Source: Defluviitaleaceae bacterium
GTDB taxonomy: Bacteria; Bacillota; Clostridia; Lachnospirales; WRAX01
Length of the DNA: 34,472 nucleotides
NCBI GenBank assembly: GCA_009785595.1
Contig: WQVZ01000014.1
Location: 1 to 34,472 of the forward strand
Direction of reading: 5' to 3'
The position numbers and the translations under genes are program-made. This document shows, one piece after another, positions 17,303 to 24,863 of the stretch. Positions within the stretch are counted from its first letter, which is position 1; each line of letters starts with the position of its first letter. The notes beneath the pieces were generated by a model. That model had not been told where the DNA came from, ran no database searches, and worked only from the letters and a program-made list of their open reading frames with translations.

Positions 17303-18517
17303 GTGGAAAGACGAAAATTTTTGATGGATGTGCTGGCCAATGGGACAATTTTTATTGTGCTTTTCAATATTTTGGCCCTGACATATATTATGGGCTATAC
17401 AAGCGATTATGTGCCCTGGTGGTTTTTGCTGCTGGCCGTCCCTTTTGCTTTCCTTATGTTTTTGCGCAGGCATGTGCGCATTATGCCGCTCTTTCTTAGC
17501 ATACATGTCATATTTCTTGTCCTGCCTGTTATCATCTTTAGCACCCTCTACGCCATTGTTGCCGTCACGGCCTTTGCCGCAATAAGTGTGGGCTATTCCA
17601 TACATGCGCGGCTAAAAGAAGAGCTAAAACTGCGCGGCGTATGGATTGTATTGTTTATGGCGGCTTTGGCCACTGTGTTTTTTATTGTGGATGGCTTAAT
17701 TAGGCATGTTGCGGGCATGAACGTCCTCGTCATCATATCCTCCATCGTTGTCCTTTGCGCCGCGGTTTTGTATATACATCTAGAAAATGTGGATTTTAGT
17801 ATGCGCATATTAAGTGACCGTTACAAAAAGCCCGTTGGCAATGTTTTGTCCTCAAACAACAGGATAATTACCGGTTTTTTGATAATACTTTCCGCCTTTG
17901 GCATATTATCCGTCGTTTTCCCTGCCCAGACCGTTTTTACAGCCCTTACCAGGGCCGCGGTTTTTATAATAACCCTGCCCATAGCTTTGCTGGTAGCCCT
18001 AACAGATTTTTTGGGATCGAACCCAGACCCAATTCATGAAGGCACACCATTACTTATGCCCGAAGACGGTTATGGCTATGGAGGGTATATGGAAGAAGCA
18101 GAGCCGGATAACTTCCTTGAAATAATGAACGCCGTATACGATGCTCTGGTTTGGGTTGTGTTGGTTGCTGTGGTAATAGGTGCCATCGCAGGTGTCATCT
18201 ATATTGTAATAAAGCTGCACAAAGTTTTTGGCAAAAAGCATGACGACGAAAACAAGGAATCCCTTATGCCCGACGACACCATAGGCAAGCTTAAATTTGC
18301 TTTGGGAGACCTGGCGGCCTTTTTGCCCCGGCGCAAACCAAAGGTAAAGCATCCCGTGCGCAGGGCATATATCAAGAAAGTAAACAGACACATAAAACAA
18401 GGCACGGTTGTTTTGTCCAGCCACACCACAGAAGTAATAGCGGACAACATACGCCCCAACGAAGACATTGACCAACTGACAGAAACATATGAAGAGGCGC
18501 GGTACGGCAAAATGTAG
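17303..18517 (+). CDS. Multi-pass membrane protein with DUF4129-like tail
   Basis: A 404-residue protein with about eight N-terminal membrane segments (near 15-31, 38-54, 60-80, 82-99, 113-130, 140-158, 188-206, 212-234) and one more at 279-303, then a basic cytoplasmic tail. The tail (VRRAYIKKVNRHIK, HTTEVIADNI, LTETYEEARYGKM) resembles the DUF4129 domain found at the end of TgpA-type transglutaminase proteins. No transglutaminase Cys-His-Asp set is visible, so this looks like the membrane and tail parts without the enzyme. GTG start with AGGAGG six bases upstream. The TAG stop codon is part of a family 1 repeat. Confidence 0.78.
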   Translation: MERRKFLMDVLANGTIFIVLFNILALTYIMGYTSDYVPWWFLLLAVPFAFLMFLRRHVRIMPLFLSIHVIFLVLPVIIFSTLYAIVAVTAFAAISVGYSIHARLKEELKLRGVWIVLFMAALATVFFIVDGLIRHVAGMNVLVIISSIVVLCAAVLYIHLENVDFSMRILSDRYKKPVGNVLSSNNRIITGFLIILSAFGILSVVFPAQTVFTALTRAAVFIITLPIALLVALTDFLGSNPDPIHEGTPLLMPEDGYGYGGYMEEAEPDNFLEIMNAVYDALVWVVLVAVVIGAIAGVIYIVIKLHKVFGKKHDDENKESLMPDDTIGKLKFALGDLAAFLPRRKPKVKHPVRRAYIKKVNRHIKQGTVVLSSHTTEVIADNIRPNEDIDQLTETYEEARYGKM

Positions 18518-18536
18518 GGGCGACCTGTGGTCGTCC
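18514..18536 (+). repeat. Family 1 repeat, ACC variant, supplying a stop codon
   Basis: GTAGGGG end with hairpin ACC-TGT-GGT. Its TAG (18515-18517) is the stop codon of the DUF4129-like gene, and its end lies 27 bases before the sortase start. Confidence 0.85.
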
Positions 18537-18562
18537 GGTTAAGCAAAACGAGGTATCCCAAT

Positions 18563-19405
18563 ATGACCAAAAAAAAGAAAAAAACCAATAGGGCACTTGT
18601 GGTTGCCGTCCTTGCCGTGATAGGCTTTGGGGCAGTTTTTGCCTATTTTGTTTATGACTATTATCTATACTGGCGTGACGGCCAAATTGCCCAGGAAAAT
18701 ACCAAAATAGTGCGAGACATCTTTCAGGATCAAATAGCTGATGTGCGTGATTTTATCGCAACACTGCCGGCGCTTATGCCCGATGATGGCATGACCCACA
18801 CAAATGGACAGCTACCTTTTAGTACAGCTGCCCTTAGGGAAGCCCGAGAGCGCGTAGGCAACTCGGATATTGTGGCATATATTTACATTCCCGGCACAAA
18901 TGTAAGCAATGTTGTGGTGCAGGGGCGGGACAATAATTTTTACCTGCGCCGGGATATGTTCGGCAATCATAATGTTAATGGCTCGTTGTTTTTGGATTAT
19001 CGCAACACGCTGGATTTTGCCGACCCTAATACCATTATATACGGCCATAATATGCGCAACGGCACCATGTTTCACGACCTGCGGTTTTTCCTGCGCGATC
19101 CACACTTTGCCCAAGACAACCGACATATCATAGTCATCACCGACCATCAAATTCTTTTTTACGAGGTTGCCTCTGTTTTTTCCACCCATATCTCCTTTGA
19201 TTATATCCAGGTGCATTTTGACAGTCTAGAGGAGTTTGGAGAGCTGGTGGCGGAGATAATGCGGCGTAATGCCGTTTATACAGGTGTTGATATGGATGCC
19301 GAGGACAGGATGTTGGTGCTTTCTACCTGTACGGAAGTAAGCGGCGACAACAGAATTGTGGTGGTGGGCAGACTGGCGTGGACTATTGAGTTTGATGAGC
19401 AATAA
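18563..19405 (+). CDS. srtB: Class B sortase
   Basis: Sortases are membrane-anchored transpeptidases that attach surface proteins to peptidoglycan. The 280-residue protein has a basic N-terminus, a membrane anchor at about 11-33 and a sortase domain. His162 lies in YGHNMRNG, Cys256 in LSTCTE and Arg264 in DNRIVVVGRL; the order and the STC motif fit class B. ATG at 18563 (GAGG nine bases upstream) is preferred to a frame start at 18527 inside the repeat. It is 45 bases after the DUF4129-like gene and seems to be part of the same operon. No protein in this window has a recognisable sorting signal, so its substrate is elsewhere. Confidence 0.93.
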   Translation: MTKKKKKTNRALVVAVLAVIGFGAVFAYFVYDYYLYWRDGQIAQENTKIVRDIFQDQIADVRDFIATLPALMPDDGMTHTNGQLPFSTAALREARERVGNSDIVAYIYIPGTNVSNVVVQGRDNNFYLRRDMFGNHNVNGSLFLDYRNTLDFADPNTIIYGHNMRNGTMFHDLRFFLRDPHFAQDNRHIIVITDHQILFYEVASVFSTHISFDYIQVHFDSLEEFGELVAEIMRRNAVYTGVDMDAEDRMLVLSTCTEVSGDNRIVVVGRLAWTIEFDEQ

Positions 19406-19675
19406 AAGCTGCTTTATGTTGACGCATTACTTCGGGCGCGATAGCTGGTGGATGCACAAGTGCCGCCGTCCTCGCAATGACGACAACTCTGACTTGCTAT
19501 CACGAGACCAGCAATAAGCACATAGACCAAAGTAGCGTGATATACTATACTTCCGATTACATGCGACAAAAGATTCAAAACCGCGAGTAATTTAATATCA
19601 CCAAGAAGGAAACCACGCGAGGCGAGGCTATGCAATTGATCAAATGAGAAAAGACAAATATAAAAGCACAACAAA

Positions 19676-19711
19676 GGGGTTGCTCTCTGGAAGTAAACAA
19701 AGAGCAACCCC
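19676..19711. terminator. Bidirectional terminator-like hairpin
   Basis: Perfect 11-base stem GGGGTTGCTCT / AGAGCAACCCC with a 14-base loop. On the plus strand it is followed by a T-rich run ending TTTTT near 19725; on the minus strand by TTTGTTG and TTTT. It could end both the sortase operon and the leftward gene at 19814. Confidence 0.6.
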
Positions 19712-19771
19712 TTCTATTGACTTTTTAAAAACACGTAAGCTACGGTGCCCCTTGCGGCCACCTGATCCTTT

Positions 19772-19794
19772 GTAGGGGCGGCATTTTGCCGCCT
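19772..19794 (+). repeat. Family 1 repeat, GCA variant
   Basis: GTAGGGG end with hairpin GCA-TTT-TGC, last base of the stem changed (GCCGCCT). It lies 20 bases past the stop of the leftward gene at 19814. Confidence 0.8.
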
Positions 19795-19813
19795 GCCTTA
19801 ATGTCGCAAAGGG

Positions 19814-20626
19814 TCACGGCATACGAACCACTTTTATGGTCTCATCCGACAAGGTAGAAACTTCACCTGTTCTTCTGCTGATAAAACTGCTGCGCACTCG
19901 AAGACGCGCGTAAAGAGCATCTCTTGAAAGTCCAACATAATGGTACACATAGATAAATCCCCCGCCATGCCTGGAGGTTCTCGTGATTTGACGATCTATG
20001 ACCCTCACCGCTCCTTGGTGCCGGTTGTTACTGTGTATATGAAAGAATGTCATAATGTCCATTATATCTCGGACGGATCTCGTGTTAAGCATCATTCTTC
20101 TTGCGATTCGCGGGGTTCCGTCAGAATCAAAACTAACCGCCCTGTCCTTGTAAACGATCTGGCGTGATGTGTTTATGATCGACTGTGTAAAATGGGGTCC
20201 TTCAACAGGGCTTACAGACATCAACGTTTGGTATACGACAATAAAAGCATAATAATACTTGCTTTCACCTGCAAAATTGGCTGTCCGATCCGGTCCCTCT
20301 TGAAGTGTCTGTCTTGCACTTTCGCGGGAATCCGCAGATGTTTGCGGCTGGTCCCACCTCTCCTGACCTGGGCTACTATAGCGTGTGCTGATTAAGTTGT
20401 CAGGCATACGGATGTCAAACCCTTCGCCACTGACGTTGGGCTTGCGAAAACTAGGAACATCAAACATGTTTGCCCTGCTGGGCTGCATTAACAGATCTCG
20501 TGCCAAATGGATTATTTGGTCATCGGTCAACTCTATATTTATTATAAGTCTGCTTCCAACGGCGTGGGCAATTAGAAATAATGCCAACAATGACATAGAG
20601 ATAAATACAATTGATTTCTTTTTCAT
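19814..20626 (-). CDS. Membrane-anchored protein of unknown function
   Basis: I do not recognise the family. The 270-residue product has a basic start (MKKK), one membrane anchor or uncleaved signal at about 5-24, and an extracellular part. The first section is low in structure and rich in Ser, Arg and Gln. A more ordered second half contains YYYAFIVVYQTLMS, DIMTFFHIHSNN and a C-terminal GGFIYVYHYVGLSRDALYARLRV. There are no cysteines after the anchor and no sorting signal. ATG at 20626 has GAGG five bases upstream. The gene is 37 bases downstream of transketolase and may be read from its transcript. A family 1 repeat lies about 20 bases past the stop. Confidence 0.68.
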   Translation of the reverse strand: MKKKSIVFISMSLLALFLIAHAVGSRLIINIELTDDQIIHLARDLLMQPSRANMFDVPSFRKPNVSGEGFDIRMPDNLISTRYSSPGQERWDQPQTSADSRESARQTLQEGPDRTANFAGESKYYYAFIVVYQTLMSVSPVEGPHFTQSIINTSRQIVYKDRAVSFDSDGTPRIARRMMLNTRSVRDIMDIMTFFHIHSNNRHQGAVRVIDRQITRTSRHGGGFIYVYHYVGLSRDALYARLRVRSSFISRRTGEVSTLSDETIKVVRMP

Positions 20627-20662
20627 ATTCACCTCTGCACGCTCAAAATCACCATGTTTCCC

Positions 20663-22648
20663 CTATTTTTTCGCAATTTCCACAGCTTTTGCCACCACAT
20701 TTTCCACGGTAAAGCCAAAAAGTTTCAATAAATCCGCATAATTCCCCGATGCTCCATAGCCGTCCATGGCAATTATGCAGCCGTTAAGACCGATGTACCG
20801 CTCCCAACCAAAGGAGGACGCGGCCTCCACAGCTAGACGGGCAGTGACGGCACCGGGCAGCACGTTTTCTTTATATTCAGGGCTTTGCTCTTCAAAAATC
20901 TCCCAGCTGGGCATGCTTACCACACGGGCGTCAATGCCTTTTTCGGCCAGCAGGGCATGGGCATTGTAAATAAGCTCCACCTCGCTACCTGTGGCCATAA
21001 GGATGATGTCCGGGGTGGCTTTTTTGCTGTCTTTAAGGATATATGCGCCCTTAAGGGCATTCTTGCCGGTTTCGGCCAGCAGAGGAGTGTTTTGGCGGGT
21101 AAGCACAATGGCAGTGGGGCTGTTTTTGCGGGTAAGGGCCGCCAGCCAGGCCGCCGCTGTTTCCTTGGTATCGCATGGACGGATGACGGTGAAATTAGGG
21201 ATGCTGCGCAGGGCCGCCAGCTGCTCGATAGGTTGGTGGGTGGGGCCGTCTTCACCCACGCCGATGGAATCATGTGTGAAGATATTTATCACCGGCAGAC
21301 CCATTAGGGCAGACAGGCGCAGGGCTGGCTTTGCATAGTCACTAAACACGAAAAAGCCAGCCACATATGGGCGCAAGCCGCCGTGAACCATCATGCCGTT
21401 GGCAATGGCGCTCATGGCGTGTTCCCGCACGCCAAAATGTAGGTTTGCGCCGGTGGGATTTTCCGGAGAATAGCTACCGCGGCCGGCCATAATGGTTTTG
21501 GTGGATGGGGCAAGGTCGGCAGAGCCGCCGAAAAGACTGGGCACCACTTGGGCTACTTTGTTAAGTACTTTTTCGGAGGATATGCGGGTGGCCAAATTGC
21601 CTTCGTATGTCCAAAAATCTTCGTCGTTAAGCAGGTCGGGCAAATCACCATTGTACCACTGCTCCATTTTGGCAAAGTCCGCCGGGTGGGCGGCTTTGTA
21701 GCCATCCAGCATAGCGCTCCATGCTGCTTCTTTTTTGGCACCGGCTTCGATAATCTCTGCCATATGCTTTTGCACTTCCGCGGGCACATGGAAGAACTCA
21801 TCGGGATTAAAGCCCAGATTTACCTTGGTGGCCGCTAATTCTGCGTCTCCCAGGGGTTCGCCATGGGCGGATGCCTTGCCGACTTTGTTAGGTGAGCCAA
21901 AGCCTATTTGGGTTTTAATTTCTATGATAGATGGCTTGTCGGTTACGGCCTTGGCAGCCTCGATTGCGGCGGCTATGGCGGCCAGATCATTGCCGTCCTC
22001 CACCAACTGCACATGCCAATGATAGGCCTCGTAGCGCTTTAGCACGTCCTCGCTAAAGGAAATTTTGGTGTCGCCCTCTATGGTTATGTTGTTGGAATCG
22101 TACAGCAAAATAAGTTTGCCCAGCTGTAATGTGCCGGCCAGGGAACAAGCCTCGGCGGCCACGCCTTCTTGTAGGCAGCCATCGCCGCATATAGCGTAGG
22201 TATAGTGGCCTACAACAGGAAAACCAGGTTTGTTGAATGTGTTGGCTAAGTAATTTTCTGCCCAAGCCATACCCACGGCATTAGCAATGCCCTGACCCAA
22301 TGGTCCGGTGGTTATTTCTACCCCAGCGGTGTGGCCGTATTCCGGATGGCCCGGTGTGGCAGAGTTAGTTTTGCGGAAAGCCCGCAGATCGTCCAGGGTC
22401 AGACCGTAGCCAAAAAGGTGCAACATAGAATACATCAAAGCCGAGCCATGCCCGGCGGACAGTACAAATCTGTCCCTATTGGGCCACGCTGGGTTTTTGG
22501 GATTATGGGCCATATGTCCAGCCCACAGTTGATATGCCATAGGTGCCGCCCCCAAGGGCAAGCCGGGATGGCCGGAATTTGCCGCCTGTATGGCGTCTGC
22601 CGAAAGCATCCGCAATGTGTTAACAGAAAGATTGCTGATATTTGACAT
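20663..22648 (-). CDS. tkt: Transketolase
   Basis: Moves two-carbon ketol units between sugar phosphates in the pentose phosphate pathway, using thiamine diphosphate. Full-length single chain of 661 residues. Visible blocks are [15 protein letters not shown] near residue 25, the thiamine diphosphate motif starting GDG at 155-157 and ending NN at 186-187, GVREHAM in the pyrimidine domain, and [24 protein letters not shown] lies seven bases before ATG 22648. It has its own promoter at 22684-22712. Confidence 0.97.
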   Translation of the reverse strand: MSNISNLSVNTLRMLSADAIQAANSGHPGLPLGAAPMAYQLWAGHMAHNPKNPAWPNRDRFVLSAGHGSALMYSMLHLFGYGLTLDDLRAFRKTNSATPGHPEYGHTAGVEITTGPLGQGIANAVGMAWAENYLANTFNKPGFPVVGHYTYAICGDGCLQEGVAAEACSLAGTLQLGKLILLYDSNNITIEGDTKISFSEDVLKRYEAYHWHVQLVEDGNDLAAIAAAIEAAKAVTDKPSIIEIKTQIGFGSPNKVGKASAHGEPLGDAELAATKVNLGFNPDEFFHVPAEVQKHMAEIIEAGAKKEAAWSAMLDGYKAAHPADFAKMEQWYNGDLPDLLNDEDFWTYEGNLATRISSEKVLNKVAQVVPSLFGGSADLAPSTKTIMAGRGSYSPENPTGANLHFGVREHAMSAIANGMMVHGGLRPYVAGFFVFSDYAKPALRLSALMGLPVINIFTHDSIGVGEDGPTHQPIEQLAALRSIPNFTVIRPCDTKETAAAWLAALTRKNSPTAIVLTRQNTPLLAETGKNALKGAYILKDSKKATPDIILMATGSEVELIYNAHALLAEKGIDARVVSMPSWEIFEEQSPEYKENVLPGAVTARLAVEAASSFGWERYIGLNGCIIAMDGYGASGNYADLLKLFGFTVENVVAKAVEIAKK

Positions 22649-22683
22649 TTGATAACCTCCTAATTTTGTTCCGCATCATCAGT

Positions 22684-22712
22684 ATTATAGCACACGACAA
22701 AGCCATTGTCGA
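22684..22712 (-). promoter_or_regulatory. Promoter of transketolase
   Basis: On the minus strand TCGACA (22712-22707) and a perfect TATAAT (22689-22684) are separated by 17 bases, 35 bases before the start codon. The hairpin array at 22732-22833 lies upstream of this promoter, so it belongs to the 3' side of the DUF445 transcript and not to the tkt message. Confidence 0.6.
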
Positions 22713-22731
22713 TTGTATATTCTCTTGCGAA

Positions 22732-22833
22732 CACGGAGCGTTAACGCTCCGTGGGTCTTACGCCGCGTAACGCGGCGTTTCTGCACGCGGCGTTTACGAA
22801 GCGTGGGAAATGACGTTGCGTCAACGCAACGTC
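22732..22833. repeat. Modular ACG-NNN-CGT hairpin array, locus 1
   Basis: Four palindromes in a row share one frame, ACG-NNN-CGT, a 1-2 base loop, then ACG-N'N'N'-CGT. Triplet GAG is at 22732-22753, CCG at 22760-22778 and TTG at 22812-22833. A damaged CTT module lies at 22784-22805: its right arm is ACG-AAG-CGT but its left arm reads CGG. It fills the gap between the DUF445 stop and the tkt promoter. No T-run follows, so these are not ordinary terminators. Three of the four modules recur at 33452-33524. Confidence 0.85.
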
Positions 22834-22845
22834 GTAGCGGAAAAT

Positions 22846-24063
22846 TTACATTCCTACCAGGTTAATCGCCATAGGCAAAAAACCTATTGCAAAACCTAAC
22901 AGGCCACCAAGAAGTGCTATCCACCGCAATTGCTTGCCCACAACGGACAACACCAGCTTTTCGGCCTCTTTGGTGTCCAGTGCGTTTATTTTCTCCTCCA
23001 CAATTTCTGCAATGTTCATGGGCCCCACAATGTATTCGGCAGCCTTTTGGGCCAAAATTGCAGTAAGCTTGCGGGCTGCCGCGCCTATGTGGGTTTTGCA
23101 GTCCGGCAGGGCGGTAAAAATTTGACTGGGGGCAATGGCGAGCAGGTTGCTTGCTGTTCTTTGAGCCAAATTTGCTTGATTTATCTGCTCTCTAAGCCAG
23201 GAAAAAGCCGCGGCCACATGCTCTTTTTTCAAGCTATTTTGCCCAAAATTAATCATAATTTCAAGCCATTTTTCTCTCAATTCTTTTTCGCCAAATTCAT
23301 CTACAAATACGCACAGTTTCTCTAACAGTATAGCTTGGCTTTCCTCATTATCCAAATATTCCAGCAGACCTTCTGCTATGCTGTTGTATATCTTGTCAGA
23401 ATTAACAAAAAGACTCATCAGACCTGTGGCATTTTCCTTGACAATTTTGGCCACTACTTGGCGCAGGGCGGCATCCGCGCGAGGGTCGGCCAAAAGGCCG
23501 CGCACCGCCGGGCCAAGACGGTGTATATTATTGGCCGCAGCTGATTTTATAATAGCTGCAGCTTTGCTGGGCACATGGTTTTTTATCAAAAAATCCATGG
23601 TTTGCCGGGCAAAATCCTCGCTTTGCAGATGTATCACGGCTTTGTCTGCGGCCAAAGATATTATGTTGTGCAGTTCTTTGTTGTGTAACAGCCAATTAAA
23701 AGCCCTTTCCATATCATCCTGCCGCAGCCAACCCGCCGCCATTTCTCCCACTGTTTTGTGGCTTGCGGCGGTTTTCTCCACAAAATCCTCCGCCATGGCG
23801 GCAACGGTGTCCACTATTTTGGAATTTGCTGCCGCATCCATCAATGTTTCACGAGTAAGCACATTGGCCCCAAAGGTTTCGCCGATTTTGTGGGCCAGTT
23901 GGCGGCGTTCTTTGGGGATAAGTCCGGGTGTAAAGGGCAGGCGCAGGCCAAAAAGCCGCTTTTCAGTGTGTGGGCGAAAAAGCATGGCAATGGCCAGCAG
24001 ATTGGTGGAATAGCCAATAGCTGCGCCGAGTACTGGGATTATTAGCATTGATAAAAATTCCAT
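22846..24063 (-). CDS. DUF445 family membrane protein (YheB-like)
   Basis: The 405-residue protein has one membrane segment at each end (about 3-25 and 385-403) and a long helical middle. The DUF445 opening GYSTNLLAIAMLFRP is at 17-31 and PFTPGLIPKERR at 43-54. The C-terminal LLGGLLGFAIGFLP is a second typical block. Function is not known; B. subtilis YheB is the nearest named relative I can recall. Its ATG shares one base with the rex stop codon (TAATG), and the GGGGGG run in rex can serve as ribosome binding site, so it is translated together with rex. Confidence 0.88.
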   Translation of the reverse strand: MEFLSMLIIPVLGAAIGYSTNLLAIAMLFRPHTEKRLFGLRLPFTPGLIPKERRQLAHKIGETFGANVLTRETLMDAAANSKIVDTVAAMAEDFVEKTAASHKTVGEMAAGWLRQDDMERAFNWLLHNKELHNIISLAADKAVIHLQSEDFARQTMDFLIKNHVPSKAAAIIKSAAANNIHRLGPAVRGLLADPRADAALRQVVAKIVKENATGLMSLFVNSDKIYNSIAEGLLEYLDNEESQAILLEKLCVFVDEFGEKELREKWLEIMINFGQNSLKKEHVAAAFSWLREQINQANLAQRTASNLLAIAPSQIFTALPDCKTHIGAAARKLTAILAQKAAEYIVGPMNIAEIVEEKINALDTKEAEKLVLSVVGKQLRWIALLGGLLGFAIGFLPMAINLVGM

Positions 24064-24710
24064 TATCCCCCCACCCGCTGCAATATTTCGTCATGGTTTA
24101 TGCGGTATGATAGGGTCATAAGACTGTCGGTAAGGCGCACATTTTCCACGGTAATGTGGGCCGGTACCTTTATGTCGCTGTTAGAGAAATTCCATATGCC
24201 TTTAATGTTTGATGCCGCCAGGGTTTTGGCAATGCCCGGGGCAGCACTGGCAGGTGTGGTCAAGACAACTATATCCACGTGGTTTGCTGCCAAAAAACTT
24301 TCAAGGTTGGTAGCAGCAAACACTTCCACTCCGCTTACTTTTGTGCCAATAATAGCGGGATTTGTGTCAAACAAAGCCACAAAATTAAAACCACGCTTGG
24401 CAAAATTAGGGTAATTTACCAGGGTTTGACCAAAATTGCCAGCCCCAATAAGTGCCAAATTATATACCTTGTCCAGCCCTAATATGCTTTTAATCTCGTT
24501 GTACAGCAGTTCTACATTATAGCCATAACCCTGCTGGCCAAAAGAGCCAAAATTGTTTAAGTCCTGCCGTATTTGGCTGGCGGTGATGCCCATGCGGTCG
24601 GATAGCTCTTTAGACGATATACGGGCGATGTCTTTGTCCAAAAGATCCCCTAAATACCTGTAATATCTGGGCAGACGCTTTATGACGGCTATGGATATTT
24701 TGTCGCTCAT
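24063..24710 (-). CDS. rex: Redox-sensing transcriptional repressor Rex
   Basis: Rex senses the NADH/NAD+ ratio and represses fermentation and respiration genes. The 215-residue protein has the winged helix VIKRLPRYYRYL (9-20) with the recognition region GITASQIRQDLNNFG (41-55), and a Rossmann domain with GAGNFG at 89-94. The C-terminal domain-swapping helix is present. ATG at 24710 has GGAGG seven bases upstream; an in-frame start at 24728 is less likely. A strong promoter precedes it, with an imperfect Rex-like site over the start of transcription. Confidence 0.95.
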   Translation of the reverse strand: MSDKISIAVIKRLPRYYRYLGDLLDKDIARISSKELSDRMGITASQIRQDLNNFGSFGQQGYGYNVELLYNEIKSILGLDKVYNLALIGAGNFGQTLVNYPNFAKRGFNFVALFDTNPAIIGTKVSGVEVFAATNLESFLAANHVDIVVLTTPASAAPGIAKTLAASNIKGIWNFSNSDIKVPAHITVENVRLTDSLMTLSYRINHDEILQRVGG

Positions 24711-24740
24711 AACTCTCCCTCCTGTCATGTGTTCGATTGT

Positions 24741-24779
24741 TTGTTAAATATTATACCAAGTTGTCCGGGTTTTTGTCAA
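24741..24779 (-). promoter_or_regulatory. Promoter of rex with imperfect Rex-operator-like site
   Basis: On the minus strand TTGACA (24779-24774), an 18-base spacer and TATAAT (24755-24750). The segment 24759-24741 reads TTGGTATAATATTTAACAA. It has TTG and CAA ends as in the Rex consensus (TTGTTAA, four bases, TTAACAA) but is one base longer and poor in the left half. Autoregulation is therefore possible but unproven. Confidence 0.55.
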
Positions 24780-24789
24780 AGGTTTTTGT

Positions 24790-24815
24790 GGGCGACCGAG
24801 GATGGACGCCCCTAC
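24790..24815 (-). repeat. Family 1 repeat, damaged copy
   Basis: Inverted orientation, ending CGCCCCTAC. The inner stem is disrupted (GACCGAGGATGGAC). It directly abuts the -35 box of the ABC-F promoter. Confidence 0.6.
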
Positions 24816-24844
24816 TTGATTTTGCCGCGGCATTGCTGTATACT
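24816..24844 (+). promoter_or_regulatory. Promoter of the ABC-F gene
   Basis: TTGATT (24816-24821), 17 bases and TATACT (24839-24844), about 20 bases before the ATG. The predicted leader is only about 13 bases, which fits the weak ribosome binding site. A damaged family 1 repeat ends directly before the -35 box. Confidence 0.55.
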
Positions 24845-24863
24845 AATTTCTGGTGATATTTTT

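Larger units (their letters stand above)
19406..19813. other. Intergenic stretch with repeats and a hairpin, no credible gene
   Basis: Between srtB and the leftward unknown gene. It holds a degenerate end of a CGCAATGACG-type repeat (about 19474-19486), an A/T-rich middle part without a supported gene, a terminator-like hairpin (19676-19711) and a family 1 repeat (19772-19794). A frame on the minus strand looks membrane-like but starts with TTG inside the hairpin and ends inside the repeat, so I do not call it. Confidence 0.5.

Noticed and set aside
19414-19707. Membrane-like reading frame on the minus strand
   Set aside because: It would start with TTG inside the terminator hairpin and end inside a repeat, has no ribosome binding site and no family match. 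At best it is a gene remnant.
22732-22833. Hairpin array as an intrinsic terminator for the DUF445 gene
   Set aside because: No T-run follows any of the stems in either direction, and four stems in a row are not typical of a terminator.
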